Of a stretch of DNA of 64,000 nt, positions 22,780 to 32,808 are shown in pieces. Numbering within the stretch: the stretch's first letter is position 1; each line of letters opens with the position of its first letter. Made by a program: the position numbers and the translations under genes. Below the pieces are notes generated by a model that searched no databases, had not been told where the DNA came from, and saw nothing but the letters and a program-made list of their open reading frames with translations. Source of the stretch: Vulcanisaeta distributa JCM 11213 (GTDB lineage Archaea; Thermoproteota; Thermoprotei; Thermoproteales; Thermocladiaceae); the NCBI GenBank assembly GCA_001316125.1, contig BBCS01000003.1, forward strand, positions 1-64,000. Reading direction: 5' to 3'.

Positions 22780-23392
22780 ATGTCAAGTATTTTGGGGTTG
22801 ACGATAACCTTTTGGGCTGTTTACTCCACAAATATTGACTTATCATCATTTCTAGAAAGGCTTGTTGGGCTTGGGTACTCCGTCGGTAAGGTATATACGA
22901 TACCCGGCGGTGATTATTATATTGAGTATTTAAGCGATGGTTCGTTGGCGAGGAAGAGCACTAACGAGGGTTCAATAAGGATAATCTATGATAGCGGTAG
23001 GAAGGCGCTGGGGGGGGTCATTGCACCAATAGGGATTTGAGCGTCGTTGGTCTTGCCGAGTTTTATAGGGCCCTAAGTGAGGCTAAGATACCGGAGCCTC
23101 CAATAACGGAATTATTCATTAGCTATACGGATAACCTGCAGATATGCCCCACCAGGTCTTTGAAGTACATGAACATGGAATTGAGTGAGCGTGGGACACA
23201 CTGCTTTGGGGGGGTGAGTCTCAGGGTAAGTCCATGTACGTAATGATAACGCCAGTATCAAGTGAGAGGAGCCTAATAATGATTGGGGGGGCTAGGGGGG
23301 GCGAGTGGGGGGGATTTACAATAGGCATCCTTAGGAACATAAATGAATTATTCCTGGAGGTGAGGAAATTTGACTGTAAGGGCGGAGGTTAA
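22780..23392 (+). CDS. Hypothetical protein next to hydrogenase genes
   Basis: About 204 residues in three frames that join near 23036 (ATAGGGATT, one G short) and at the G7 run near 23210 (five G fit). The N-terminus from ATG 22780 is MSSILGLTITFWAVYSTN, the middle DLSVVGLAEFYRALSEAKIPEPPITELFISYTDN, and the end MYVMITPVSSERSLIMIGG. A TATA-like TAAATATT about 25 bases upstream supports a leaderless start. I recognise no domain. It converges on the hydrogenase maturation protease gene four bases away, and shares the island only by position. Confidence 0.55.
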
Positions 23393-23395
23393 TGG

Positions 23396-23909
23396 TTAAT
23401 AACCCAAGGCATCCCTGTAGCACTCAATGATCGCGTCTTTAGGATCACCCTCATATCTAAGTTGTAAGCCATACTTACTTAGTAATTCGCTAAGTAGTTT
23501 TAATGCCGTGGAGACGGCATTGAGCGCCTCATTGCTCACGGGTTTAAATGGTTCCGTGTTCCTAGGGCCTATAGCAATTACGTAAGCAGTGCCATTAAAT
23601 GCCTTCATTGCCCTTAAATAACCAACCAATAGGCTTGGTGAGGCTCTGTGTGCGTCGAGCATTGTTGTGTCGGTGATCGATAATTCCCCCTCAACCTTCT
23701 CAAGGGCCACGGTCCCAGGTTTTAACTCGGTGTCTATGTCAATGAATATGAGGTCGTGTGCGTCCATTAAATTGCCGAGCAATGCAATGCCATGGGCATT
23801 ACCGTCAATCACGAAATCATTAAATTGAGATAAAAACGGGCTAGGCAGGAACCTAAGCCATCATCACCGTAAAGTGGATTGCCAAGACCAATTATTTTTA
23901 CAGGAGCAT
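23396..23909 (-). CDS. [NiFe]-hydrogenase maturation protease (M52/HyaD type)
   Basis: Cleaves the C-terminal tail of the large subunit after nickel insertion. It begins [17 protein letters not shown], the M52 nickel-sensing motif with conserved D, and continues with IFIDIDTELKPGTVALEKVEG and YVIAIGPRNTEPF. Reading CTCCTG as CTCCCTG near 23903 supplies the start ATG ([10 protein letters not shown]) and also gives the large subunit a stop there, so the genes overlap by about 12 bases. A second break lies near 23840. Restored length is about 170 residues. It sits directly behind the large-subunit gene, so their expression is coupled. Confidence 0.85.
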
Positions 23910-25836
23910 GCGTTGTAAATCACCTTCTCAATGGTCTTATATATTCTCCCACCCTCACCTTTAACCTCGGCATGCACCGCGCAGGCTAGGCATGGGTCGA
24001 AGCTCCTAATCGCCCTAACTATGTCCAGGCCGGTCCACTGGTCCGGTGGAACCTCCTCGGTCACCCAGGAGTTTAATGCTGACATTTCGAAGGGTCCCGT
24101 GCACTGGTTCGTGTATGGGCCTGTGCATCTATTGTTCCTTGGACTTACGTTCTTAGTCGTGGGTGCCTGGTACTGGTAGTTTAGTATCTTGTCACTAGAC
24201 TGAACTAGCCAGTGTTGGTTTGTTCCCCTAGGCACGTGCCACCAGCCTATACTATAACTGAAGCTTGGGTAGCTACCGTGCTGCCAGGGGGGGCTTGATG
24301 CATGTGTGTGCCCAGCGGCCCACTGGGCTAGGGCATATTCAAGGTTGGCCCACGCTATGTTAGCGACCAAGGCTAAGTGCACGGCCCTCGCTAAAACCCT
24401 CTCAATGGTCGTTGAGTATTGGGGCATCTTCCAGGTTATGGTTAACTCACTGTAAAGGTCGGGGGCAGCCGCCGGGTACTGGGCATATTTCGGGGGGCTG
24501 CCGAGGTTGGCTGGGCAGCTTGTAACTTAAAGGTTAGTTGAGAACCGTTGCTGCTCCAAATCTCGTAATCTCCCAGGCTCACCTTAGTGGCGTACAGCGT
24601 ATCTATCCAAAGCTGCGTAATCGGGTTAGTCTCAATCGGGGCTATTGTACCATCCTTAAGCATCAACTAGGCTCGGCATCCCAGCTATACTTCTCAGTGA
24701 AGTTAATCGCCTGCGGCTTAGGCATCGTCGTCTTGTTCCACGGGTGGTAGGGTATTAGCTCATCGTTGCCGAAGGCTATCGGGTTTCCCAACGGATCCTC
24801 CTTAATCCAGTAGCCCCCCCAGGGCGGTAGCACATTATGCTTATACCAATCGTAGTAGAAGCTTGTGTCCACGAACTCAAGCCAGCCCTGGTTCATCTCA
24901 ACGACACTCTTAGTAACTAAGTTTGTCCCCCCCATTGCGTAGCCCGGCTTCTCAAGCCTAGCCTGGTATATCTCATCCAAGTGCTCCCACAGGGTCTTCC
25001 ACTGGGCAGGGCTACTCGTCGGTGCGAAGGAGCCGTAGACCTCAGGATCATCGGCCCAGCCGGCCGCGAACATCGATGGTGGGTCGTGGGTCTTACCATT
25101 GAGCTCATAGCCAATGCTAACGTAGAAGTCATGTAGATCCTGCCAAATGGCCCATACAAACTTAACCCAGGCTGTTAAGGCCGTTAACCTAGTGTAGTAC
25201 TGCTCAAATATTGAACCTGCTAGGGAGAGATCCGTGCTTATACCGCCGGGAACCAGGGTTGATGGGTGTGAGTGCCTGCCGTAGAGTAGCACGCCAGCCT
25301 CCCTAGCAATTCTCTGGTACTCAACGGTTAATCTCCATATCCTGCCAGTAACTGGGTTTAAGTCAGTCATTATGTCAGCTATGGTCTTGTAGCCATGGAT
25401 ATTACTGTACTGCGTTGGCGTTGATTGAGCTCCTGCCAAACACTGGGCGTTAACTTACTAACAATTAACTCACTATAGTCGGGGGCCGCCCAGCATATTC
25501 AGTATTATCGAATGATCATATATGTAGTCAGTCATGGCGTAAGCCATGTTCCTGAGCGCGACGCCGAGTGGTGTCGGCGTATAGCCTGACGCCACGTCAT
25601 TAGCTACAACGGATGCATTAGCATGGGCAGCCCCGCAGACACCACAGGACCTGCTGGTTATGGCGATGGCATCCTCGGGGGGGGCCTGCCACGTAGGAAG
25701 ACCTCAAAACCCCTAAACATCATTGCTGAGGTGTAGGCTGACGTTACGCGTTTAGTGTTGGAGTCTATTTCTATATAGCTGCTAAATGGCCCTCTATCCT
25801 TGTTATTGGATCTAGCCAAATCTTTATTGTAGACAT
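23898..25836 (-). CDS. hynL: [NiFe]-hydrogenase large subunit
   Basis: Carries the NiFe active site. The N-terminus is [20 protein letters not shown]; motif L1 is [14 protein letters not shown] and motif L2 is DPCLACAVH near the C-terminus, supplying the four nickel cysteines. Breaks occur near 25785, 25678 (C8), 25446 to 25500, 24660, 24491 (C6 where four C give [17 protein letters not shown]) and the end. With CTCCCTG the protein ends VIYNACSL, leaving a tail of about 25 residues after DPCLACAVH for the protease at 23396. Restored length is about 640 residues, as for group 1 membrane-bound enzymes. ATG 25836 is 26 bases after a TATA box. It is transcribed away from the small-subunit gene. 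Confidence 0.93.
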
Positions 25837-25858
25837 ATGGTATAAAGAGATAGCATCA

Positions 25859-25905
25859 TTTTAAAAGGAAAATTCTCACATTAGTGAAAAGCATTCCCTT
25901 AAATA
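25859..25905. promoter_or_regulatory. Divergent leaderless promoters of hynL and the 25927 gene
   Basis: A leftward TATA box (TTTTAAAA, 25859-25866) lies 26 bases before the hynL ATG. A rightward TATA box (TTAAATA, 25899-25905) lies 25 bases before GTG 25927. Only about 33 bases separate the two boxes, so a single bound regulator could control both directions. Confidence 0.65.
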
Positions 25906-25926
25906 GGCATGTTCCTTTATAACCTC

Positions 25927-26243
25927 GTGTCGGATAGGGTAGTTCTAGATGATGGAACCTCACGGGTTGAGGTTGAGATTAATACCGTAATTAAGGCATT
26001 GCGTGATGCACATGAGGAATACGTGAAGTGCATAATGGGTAATAAGTCAAGGGATAGTGCTATGCAGAGGCAATAGGCGTATTGATCGATGCCTTCGGCT
26101 CGGCATTGCCCAGCGTGTTTTATGATGAAGACCTTAGATACTTCGCGGTTAAGGGCGCCGACTATAGGTGGTTGCTATATGATTCTGAGTCAAATACCTA
26201 TAAGGTGGTTAAATTCAGGGACTTGGTGGCGAAGGCGCTATGA
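25927..26243 (+). CDS. Hypothetical hydrogenase-island protein
   Basis: About 105 residues, in two frames joining near 26067 (SRDSAM then EAIGVLIDAFGSALPSVFYDEDLRYF). The GTG start at 25927 is set by the TATA box 25 bases upstream. The end, KVVKFRDLVAKAL, overlaps the next gene by the ATGA at 26240. The mix of acidic N-terminus and aromatic C-terminus gives no family. Its position, first in the rightward unit with a maturation-protease-like gene, suggests a hydrogenase accessory role, by context only. Confidence 0.55.
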
Positions 26244-26743
26244 AGATCGTAATCGCCTATTCCGGTTACTTGCCAATGGGTGATATGGCTGTTGGCCTTA
26301 GGGTTGGTGAGTTATTAGGTAATGAATTAAGGAGACGTAATTATCAAGAGGTTGAATTACTCGACGTAAGCGCTGACGTACTAACCGCCGTGGATTTAAT
26401 AAATGAGAGAAGGCCAGATGTATTGATTCTAGTTGGTGCAAAGCGTAGGGGGGGTAGGGCTAAGGGAACGGTAGAGGTAATAAGGCCGAACTTGGAACCA
26501 ATCAAAGATAGTATTGAGGCAAACGACTTATTAAGACCATCACTCGATGGAAGGGTTTGCATAACCGACGTATTAAATGGACTAAGGGTCCTAGGGACCA
26601 CGGCTAAGGAGATAATACTGATTGAATGCGAGCCGCCCTTTGACGAACCATACATAGGCCTATCAAGTGAGGGCGAAAAATGCGCTATCAATATAGTAAA
26701 CCTAATCTTAAGTGAAATACTACCTAAGATTATGAATAAATAA
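26240..26743 (+). CDS. Hydrogenase maturation protease-like protein (M52-like)
   Basis: 167 residues, intact. It has a Rossmann-like M52 layout: ELLDVSADVLTAVDLINERRPDVLILVGAKR, then TDVLNGLRVLG and KEIILIECEPPFDEPYIGLSSEG, close to the C-terminal half of hydrogenase proteases. The N-terminal GNxxxxDD motif is replaced by SGYLPMGDMAVGLRVGE, where only one D remains. It may be a specialised or inactive protease paralogue of the gene at 23396. ATG overlaps the previous stop. The G7 run near 26450 adds one Gly (KRRGGRAKG). Confidence 0.55.
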   Translation: MKIVIAYSGYLPMGDMAVGLRVGELLGNELRRRNYQEVELLDVSADVLTAVDLINERRPDVLILVGAKRRGGRAKGTVEVIRPNLEPIKDSIEANDLLRPSLDGRVCITDVLNGLRVLGTTAKEIILIECEPPFDEPYIGLSSEGEKCAINIVNLILSEILPKIMNK

Positions 26744-26926
26744 ACAAATTATGGGTAAATATATAAGAACATAAATTATTTTGATAACTATGAGTAACTA
26801 TATACATTATTGATTAATTCATTATAATTGATCATTATAAATTATTAAAAATTTTACATATAACAAATTCATATATATTTAATATGGAAATAAAAATTTA
26901 AAAACCATAATAAAAGCGCTAACATA
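26744..26926. promoter_or_regulatory. AT-rich regulatory gap
   Basis: 183 bases, strikingly AT-rich compared with the flanks, with several TATA-like stretches, among them atatatttaata and aaatttaaaaacc shortly before the ATG at 26927. It holds no coding frame. It probably contains the promoter of the small gene, regulator and hydrogenase small subunit. A six-base TGATCA palindrome sits near 26831, but I could not define an operator. Confidence 0.5.
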
Positions 26927-27199
26927 ATGGATAATAATTATAATAGTAATGCCAATATGAGAAGATACATTATACATGGCCTTGCAATGAGCACTGCTAT
27001 AGCATTAAATACTAATTTACTTGTTAATATATTAATTAATGATATTAAATCTCATTTAATACTTGAGGAGTTAACGTCATTGGACAACCAGCAACCTGCG
27101 CATGAAACTACCCTGGGTTCTGGTAATGATAGGGTTAGGGAACTTCTGAATAGGATTAGGAACGAGCGTGTGTGGGGGGGGAGGGGGGGTCATGGCTAA
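26927..27199 (+). CDS. Small hypothetical protein upstream of wHTH regulator
   Basis: About 90 residues: an Asn-rich start, a hydrophobic region (YIIHGLAMSTAIALNTNLLVNILIND) and a basic helical end (NDRVRELLNRIRNERVW). Its last codons overlap the start of the regulator gene at 27192, so it is probably co-translated. The end runs through a G8 and a G7 tract, so the exact C-terminus is uncertain. No family recognised. Confidence 0.5.
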   Translation: MDNNYNSNANMRRYIIHGLAMSTAIALNTNLLVNILINDIKSHLILEELTSLDNQQPAHETTLGSGNDRVRELLNRIRNERVWGGRGGHG

Positions 27200-27929
27200 T
27201 GTGGAACTTAATAAATTGGTTGAGATACTTAATTACTTATTTGAGCATGGTGCATCAAGTACCTATGATATTTACAGGAATACGAGACTAAGTTTAGCAA
27301 CGACGTATAGGTACGTTAAGAAGGCTGCTGGGTTAGGTTATGTCGAGATTGATGATATGTTTGTGGATATAACGATTAAGGGTATTCTATTACTCGCGAT
27401 TTTAGGTAATGAGTATGCCGCCTATAGGTTAAGTAAGATTATAGGGTTTAAGGATGGCGTTATTAAATCGTTCATTAATGTCATTAGGAATTATAGCAAT
27501 ATCATCGACGTATTGAATAGTACTGAAATAAAGTCTATTAAGGATATTCTGAGTCTACTGTTACCATTATTTAATAATAATTTAATAAATATTGTCAAAT
27601 ACTCTATTAATACATTATTAGAGCCATTGATTGCATACCTAATTATTAATTTTATACCTGGTATAAAGTTACCTAACGGTAGTAAGATCGTGATTAGTAA
27701 TGAGGGATTAATCGCCGCTGCATGCAATTTTAACGACAAGCATTGTCCCTACGATAGAGACTCTATTTATAGGAATAGTAATGATGGTTTTATATATAGA
27801 TTAACGTGTACCTTTGACTGCATTAAGAGTAAATATGGCATTGATGATGTTAACATCAACATTCACATCAGTGTTAATTCTCATTTCAATAGTGTGGAAA
27901 TTCATTTTTTAAATCAAGCCAGGAAGTAG
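27192..27929 (+). CDS. Winged helix-turn-helix regulator of the hydrogenase unit
   Basis: About 246 residues. An N-terminal winged helix (LVEILNYLFEHGASSTYDIYRNTRLSLATTYRYVKKAAGLGYVEI, helix 3 at LATTYRYVKKA) is followed by an Ile/Asn-rich helical domain and a C-terminal segment with four cysteines (AAACNFNDKHCP, LTCTFDC), which could bind a metal or an Fe-S cluster. ATG 27192 follows a G7 tract; an alternative GTG lies at 27168. It ends seven bases before the small-subunit gene, so it is a candidate local regulator that senses metal or redox state. Confidence 0.6.
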   Translation: MANVELNKLVEILNYLFEHGASSTYDIYRNTRLSLATTYRYVKKAAGLGYVEIDDMFVDITIKGILLLAILGNEYAAYRLSKIIGFKDGVIKSFINVIRNYSNIIDVLNSTEIKSIKDILSLLLPLFNNNLINIVKYSINTLLEPLIAYLIINFIPGIKLPNGSKIVISNEGLIAAACNFNDKHCPYDRDSIYRNSNDGFIYRLTCTFDCIKSKYGIDDVNINIHISVNSHFNSVEIHFLNQARK

Positions 27930-27935
27930 TGGTTA

Positions 27936-29289
27936 ATGGCTTCACCAAAGATAGAGATTAAACTCACTAGGCGAGACTTCCTGAAGGCATCAGCAATAGC
28001 CGCCGTGTTCGCAGCGTTGGACTGGAATAGGGTGATTAACGCGTTTGCGGATGCCGTGAGGAATGGCGATATAGGCATTGTCTGGTTAGAAGCCCAGGAC
28101 TGCGCGGGTAACACCACCTCCATTATACAGGCAACAAACCCAAGCCTACTTGACGTGCTATTAGGTAGAACACCATTGATTGGTCCTGGTACCGTGAGAC
28201 TTATTTTCCACGAGACAGTAATGCCTCAGTGGGGGGGTGCAACGCACGTTACCTCATTCGATCAAACGGAGCAGCCCTCGGCATATTGGACCGAGGAATT
28301 CTACTTCGGCACAGCAGATAAGATACTTCATGACGTTGCCCAGGGTAAGTACGGCCCATACGTCCTCGTTTTAGAAGGCTCACTACCAGCCGAGTATGGG
28401 ATGACTGGAAGCAACATAACCACCCCCCCTGGCGGCTTCTACTGCAAGATTGGTCCATACACATGCACTGAGTGGTTTAAGAAATTGATGGTTAATGCAG
28501 CGGCAGTTGTTGGCATTGGTAACTGCGCGAGCTACGGCGGCATACCCGCTGATAAAGTCCTTGAACCACCGCCATACTTCACATACCCAACAAACGGCTG
28601 GTCCCAATCACCGACTGGAGCCATTGGCCTATTTGATGACCCATACAGGGGCATTACCGGCGTAATACACCACCCATACTTCTCAGACGTAATCGGTCCA
28701 TACTCCAACTACTGGGATAAGGACATGGTGCCCGACTTCAGTAGCGTCAGGCCCATAGTGGCTGTGCCTGGCTGCCCAGCCGGGCCTAATGGCATAATGA
28801 GGACGCTAGCCCTCCTAGCCTGGCAGCCATAGGTATAATACCCGCCAGCGCGTTGCAGAGGAGTAAGTTCCTTGATGAGTACGGCAGGCCGCTATTTATA
28901 TATCAGTACACTACGCATGAGCAGTGCCCAAGGGCCGCCTGGTACGCGGCTGGTGAATTTAGGCCTTATCCCGGCGATAATGACGCTAAATGCCTATTTG
29001 CGGTTGGCTGTAAAGGTCCAGTGGCCCATTGCCCATGGAATAAGATAGGCTGGGTAGCCGGCGTCGGTGGGCCGATAGGCAGGGCGGAGTCTGCATAGCC
29101 TGTACAAACCCAGGCTTCACAGACGCCTACGAGCCATTCTACGTTAAGCTACCCTACGTCGGCTGGTCAGCCAAGGACCTGGCCACGGCAGCTACGGTGG
29201 TTGGCGCCGCAACAGTGGTTGCCGGTGCAATAGCCGGCGGCTGGTACGCGGCCAGGCAGAGGGCTGAGAGGAAGGAGGAAAAGAAGTGA
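27936..29289 (+). CDS. hynS: [NiFe]-hydrogenase small subunit, TAT-exported
   Basis: Electron-transfer subunit with Fe-S clusters. The twin-arginine signal [19 protein letters not shown] shows export. [23 protein letters not shown] and [11 protein letters not shown] are the conserved cluster-binding segments; HEQCPR, VGCKGP, HCPW and [13 protein letters not shown] bind the distal and medial clusters. In the first motif, QDCAGNTTS, the second cysteine expected in CxxC is Asn. A C-terminal helix ([24 protein letters not shown], about residue 425) anchors it. Breaks lie near 28825 and 29090. It is followed after 15 bases by the cytochrome b gene. Restored length is about 450 residues. Confidence 0.93.
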
Positions 29290-29304
29290 TGGGGGGGTGG
29301 TGTT

Positions 29305-30482
29305 ATGGCTAAGGCCGCCACGGTTACCTATAGCCGCGGCAGGTTGATAGGCAGTGGCATTTTAACGGCAATTGATGTTGGGTTGACCTGGGCCATAGTT
29401 TACTACTTCGCCTTATTACCACTACCCAGCGAGTACGCGGATTTCATGCGTTACATGGGTTCGATAGGGTGGAACCTGGGCGTCGCCATATTTAGCCCAA
29501 TCGCGTGGGTGCTATTCCTTGGAGTTGCCTTTGACATCCTCATAATATTAATTGCCTTATACGGCTCCTACTGGGTCCTTGGGCACTTTGCGGCCTTCGC
29601 TAGGTACGCAGGTGAGTGGGTTAGACTGAAGAGGGCTGGCTCGCCGATGATTCAGAGGTGGAATGTGTGGCAGAGGCTCAGCATATTTTAATGTTTGTGA
29701 CCTTCGTCATTTGCGCCTTCACGGGCTTTGTGGCTATGCTAGACACTAACCCAATATGGCGCCAGGTCTACATAAACGGCCTAGTCAGCTTCAGTGGGCC
29801 ACCGCCCTACTTCCTATGGCCGTCCTTCACAAGCCCATACCCACTGATAATATTGATACACATAATATCCGGCATAATAATGGGCTTCCTAGTCCTGGCC
29901 CACTTCGGATATTACGGCGCTAGGATAGTAGTCGATAAGATAAGGGGGGGATACAGTGTACTAGAGAAGTGGCCCCTGCTCAGGATATACACGTGGGGGG
30001 CTTCGTAACATATATGTGGCATAGGTCTATTTGGTTGGTTAACCCGAGACACCCATTACCACCATGGACCCACAAGTACGACCCGGAGGAGCTCTTTGAA
30101 TACTGGGGCGTTTATTGGGGGTATCGCCGTCCTGGGCATACCAGGCATAATAATGGCAGTCTGGGGGGGCCCATCGGCGGATGCAGGCGTAGCCTATGTA
30201 ATGCATACCAAGGAGGCCGTCCTAGCCGTGACGTTCCTACTGCTGGTCCACTTGACATACACGCACTTCAACCCGAAGATATTCCCATATAGGGAGGTAT
30301 TCCACAGCGGTAAGATACCGCTGGATATTGTTAAGGAGGAGCATCCAGCATGGTATGAGGACTTAGTGAAGAGTGGCGTTGTTAAGGTTACGAGGGTTGA
30401 GAAGTATACCCGATACGAATTACCACTATTATGGTCTAAGCCGGATGTCGTGGAGGAGCACGTTGAGGTAAAATTGAAATAA
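29305..30482 (+). CDS. Membrane cytochrome b-type subunit of the hydrogenase
   Basis: About 390 residues. After a first membrane domain (LTWAIVYYFALLPL, WVLFLGVAFDILIILIALYG) comes a di-haem b-type unit: MIQRWNVWQRLQHILMF, as in formate dehydrogenase gamma, where the repaired frame gives an R...H ligand pair; IILIHIISGIIMGFLVLAHFGYYG; and VTFLLLVHLTYTHFNP. It takes electrons from the small subunit and passes them to quinone. Breaks occur near 29672, at the G6 tract near 29995 (four G give TWGFVTYMW) and near 30115. The last 55 residues are cytoplasmic and charged. Confidence 0.85.
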
Positions 30483-30518
30483 AACAAAAATAAAGCGAGT
30501 ATTCTTAAGGGTTAATAT

Positions 30519-30538
30519 ATATCAAAAACTTTTGATAT
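30519..30538. terminator. Inverted repeat after the hydrogenase unit
   Basis: ATATCAAAA, two bases, TTTTGATAT: a perfect nine-base stem about 37 bases after the cytochrome gene stop, followed by tatatattttta. This could end the hynS transcript. It also resembles an operator, as it lies in the AT-rich gap before the next gene. Confidence 0.45.
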
Positions 30539-30728
30539 TATATATTTTTAAACTGCTTTAGAGTGTTAAATAAAATTACATAATTTACTAAATTGCACTG
30601 ATCCATTGAGATATTGTTGCTTTATTTATCAATTATTTATCACAATAATTATATATATTCTCTTATTAATATATAGATTTCAGAAAGATTTATAAACTAA
30701 ATGCGAGTAAATATTATTGGGTGAGAAC

Positions 30729-31034
30729 ATGAATCGTGTGAAACGTAGGACTTATTGCACTGTTATCGATGATTTAGGCATGGTTGTCACTTTCGTGGGG
30801 GGGGCTTTATTCATCTATTTCGTAATATTAATGGCCCTTGCACTACCCATTATGGGGGGGCTTGCCTTCGTTCATGGCGGGCCTATGGCAGGTATTATAG
30901 CGTCTGCGATTATTATTATAATTCCAACGTATTTCTTTGTAAAGGATCTAGTAAGGCATATTAGGAGAAGTTCCTTTACAATTAGGAATTACGTAGAAAG
31001 TATATTCCATGTTAGAGGTTCGTGTTCTAGGTAA
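30729..31034 (+). CDS. Small membrane protein
   Basis: About 101 residues with two membrane helices (VVTFVGGALFIYFVILMALAL and GIIASAIIIIIPTYFFV, about residues 22-42 and 60-76) and a basic C-terminal tail ending in RGSCSR. ATG 30729 is chosen over TTG 30717 because GGTGAG precedes it and a TATA box (TTTATAAAC) lies near 30689-30697. Two G7 tracts each encode Gly-Gly in or near helices. No family recognised; by position it belongs with the hydrogenase genes. Confidence 0.55.
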   Translation: MNRVKRRTYCTVIDDLGMVVTFVGGALFIYFVILMALALPIMGGLAFVHGGPMAGIIASAIIIIIPTYFFVKDLVRHIRRSSFTIRNYVESIFHVRGSCSR

Positions 31035-31146
31035 TGTAGGTATTTTTACGGCATTATTCTCAAAATTATCTCTTTTCCTTTTCTCGCTCATTCCAATTAA
31101 CTGATAATAATTAATAAAAAATTTTTATAATTCACATTAATTCCGC

Positions 31147-32446
31147 ATGTCTATACCCACGTCATGCATGGGAAATTCTCCAGTATGCTTTCCGTCGCCC
31201 AGTATTGATTGTTGGAAGTGCCCAGTGATTACGGATAGGATTAGGGTTGCTGAGGAGATTTTTAGGCATAATATTGAGATTACGAAGAGGTTAAGGGAGT
31301 ATGTACTGAAGTTCAGCGATTACTTAATTAGGGATTATGGTAAAGACTATATATTTAAAATAATGGACTTCTGCGGTACCCATGAATGGACCATCGTACA
31401 TTTTGGCATTAGGTCCCTAGTGCCTAGGAATGTTGAGCTCGTTGCAGGGCCGGGATGCCCCCCCGTATGCGTTACGCCGTCTTATTACATTGAGCAGGCA
31501 ATTAAGTTGGCGTTGGATGGCGTGGTCATTTACACGTATGGCGATACGTTTAGGTTGCCCGCAATGAACCCCGTTAAGGGTGCCAGAAGCCTTGCCGAGG
31601 CTAAGGCATTGGGTGCCGACATTAGGATTACCCATAGCATAGTACATGCAATACTTGATGCGAGGAGACACGGTAAGGACTCCCTATTTCTGGGCATTGG
31701 GTTTGAGACGGTAGCCCCTGGATATGCCGAAGCACTGATTAAAAGATTACCGCCGTCAAACCTCAAGATACTGAGCCTTGTTAAGTTGACGCCTCCAGCC
31801 GCCTTCTACTCACTTGATATACTTAGGGAGAAGCCCACGGATTACCCAATAATGGGTGTCATAGCGCCTGGCCACGTCTCGACGATAATCGGTGGCAAGG
31901 CCTGGACCCCCCCAATAGCCGAGAATTACGGCATACCCGTCGTCGTGGCAGGTTTCGAACCTAACGACGTGCTGATGGCCATTGCCGAGATACTCAGGCA
32001 GTTGGCTAGGGGGGGTGAGGCTAAGGTGGTTATTGAGTACACTAGGGCTGTTAGGTGGGAGGGCGATATAAAGCTCAGTCAGCTATTAGGACGGTCTTCG
32101 AGACCGTGGACTCGCCGTGGAGGGGGGGCATTGGCTATATACCGAAGAGTGGCTTAGCCTTAGGAGTGATTACCGTGAGTATGACGGGTTTGAGTACTTT
32201 GGGATTAAGGACATAACCCCCCCAGAGACTTGGCGCTATGACCTACCACCGGGTTGTAAGTGCGCCGAGGTTACCCTGGGCAAGGCTAAACCAACTGACT
32301 GCCCATTATTCATGAAGCAATGCACGCCTGATCACCCTGTTGGACCATGCATGGTGAGTATGGAGGGCGCCTGCGCAGTATGGGCTAGGTTTGGCGGTGG
32401 TGGTTTAGCAGTCGATATAGCGAGGGACCTTGGGTTGATGAGGTGA
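31147..32446 (+). CDS. hypD: Hydrogenase maturation factor HypD
   Basis: With HypC it assembles the Fe(CN)2CO unit. It shows [24 protein letters not shown], the GPGCPVCVTP motif, GHVSTIIG and a C-terminal Fe-S segment CKCAEVTLG...[11 protein letters not shown]...[12 protein letters not shown]. The C7 tract at 31458-31464 puts an extra Pro in the universal motif (GPGCPPVCV), and the G7 at 32122-32128 adds a Gly to DSPWRGIGYIP. The frame breaks near 32089, where TTAGGACGG read as TTAGGGACGG restores [10 protein letters not shown]. The N-terminus carries four extra cysteines ([14 protein letters not shown]). ATG 31147 follows a TATA-rich stretch and is probably leaderless. It heads hypDCFE. Confidence 0.95.
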
Positions 32447-32451
32447 TGGGC

Positions 32452-32808
32452 ATGTGCTGGGCCGTGCCGGCTGTGGTCCTTGACATAGATGAAGGGAGTT
32501 CGTTGGCCTACGTGGACATCGGCGACGGCATACCTAGGCCCGTGGTTATTGGCATTAATAATGAGAGGATTAGTAAGGGTGACCTGGTGATGGTGCATGC
32601 TGGGGGGGTCATAATCACTAAACTCGACATGGAGGCAATCAATCAATTCATTGAGGAGAAGAAGGAATTGGCGAGGGAGTTAGCTCTCATGGCTGGTGAT
32701 GATCCAGAGGTCGCCGTTAAGCAGGTCGAGGAAGAGTTTAGGAAGATCTTTGAGGTCATGAAGAGGGCTAGGGAGGGTTCCAAGGAGGTTGTTCGTGAAA
32801 TATGGTGA
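32452..32808 (+). CDS. hypC: Hydrogenase maturation chaperone HypC
   Basis: Carries the iron unit to the large subunit through its N-terminal Cys. I start at ATG 32452 so that Cys follows Met (MCWAVPAVVLDI), as the mechanism needs. The OB-like core reads AYVDIGDGIPRPVVIGI and KGDLVMVHAGVIITKLD; the G7 at 32602-32608 adds one Gly to HAG. The family is usually 75-90 residues; this has a 40-residue charged helical extension. It overlaps hypF by four bases (GTGA). Confidence 0.92.
   Translation: MCWAVPAVVLDIDEGSSLAYVDIGDGIPRPVVIGINNERISKGDLVMVHAGGVIITKLDMEAINQFIEEKKELARELALMAGDDPEVAVKQVEEEFRKIFEVMKRAREGSKEVVREIW

Noticed and set aside
23864..23910. Long C-terminal tail [14 protein letters not shown] on the hydrogenase large subunit
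   Set aside because: Restoring one C (CTCCTG to CTCCCTG) ends the protein at NACSL and at the same time creates the start codon of the protease gene, which is far more natural.
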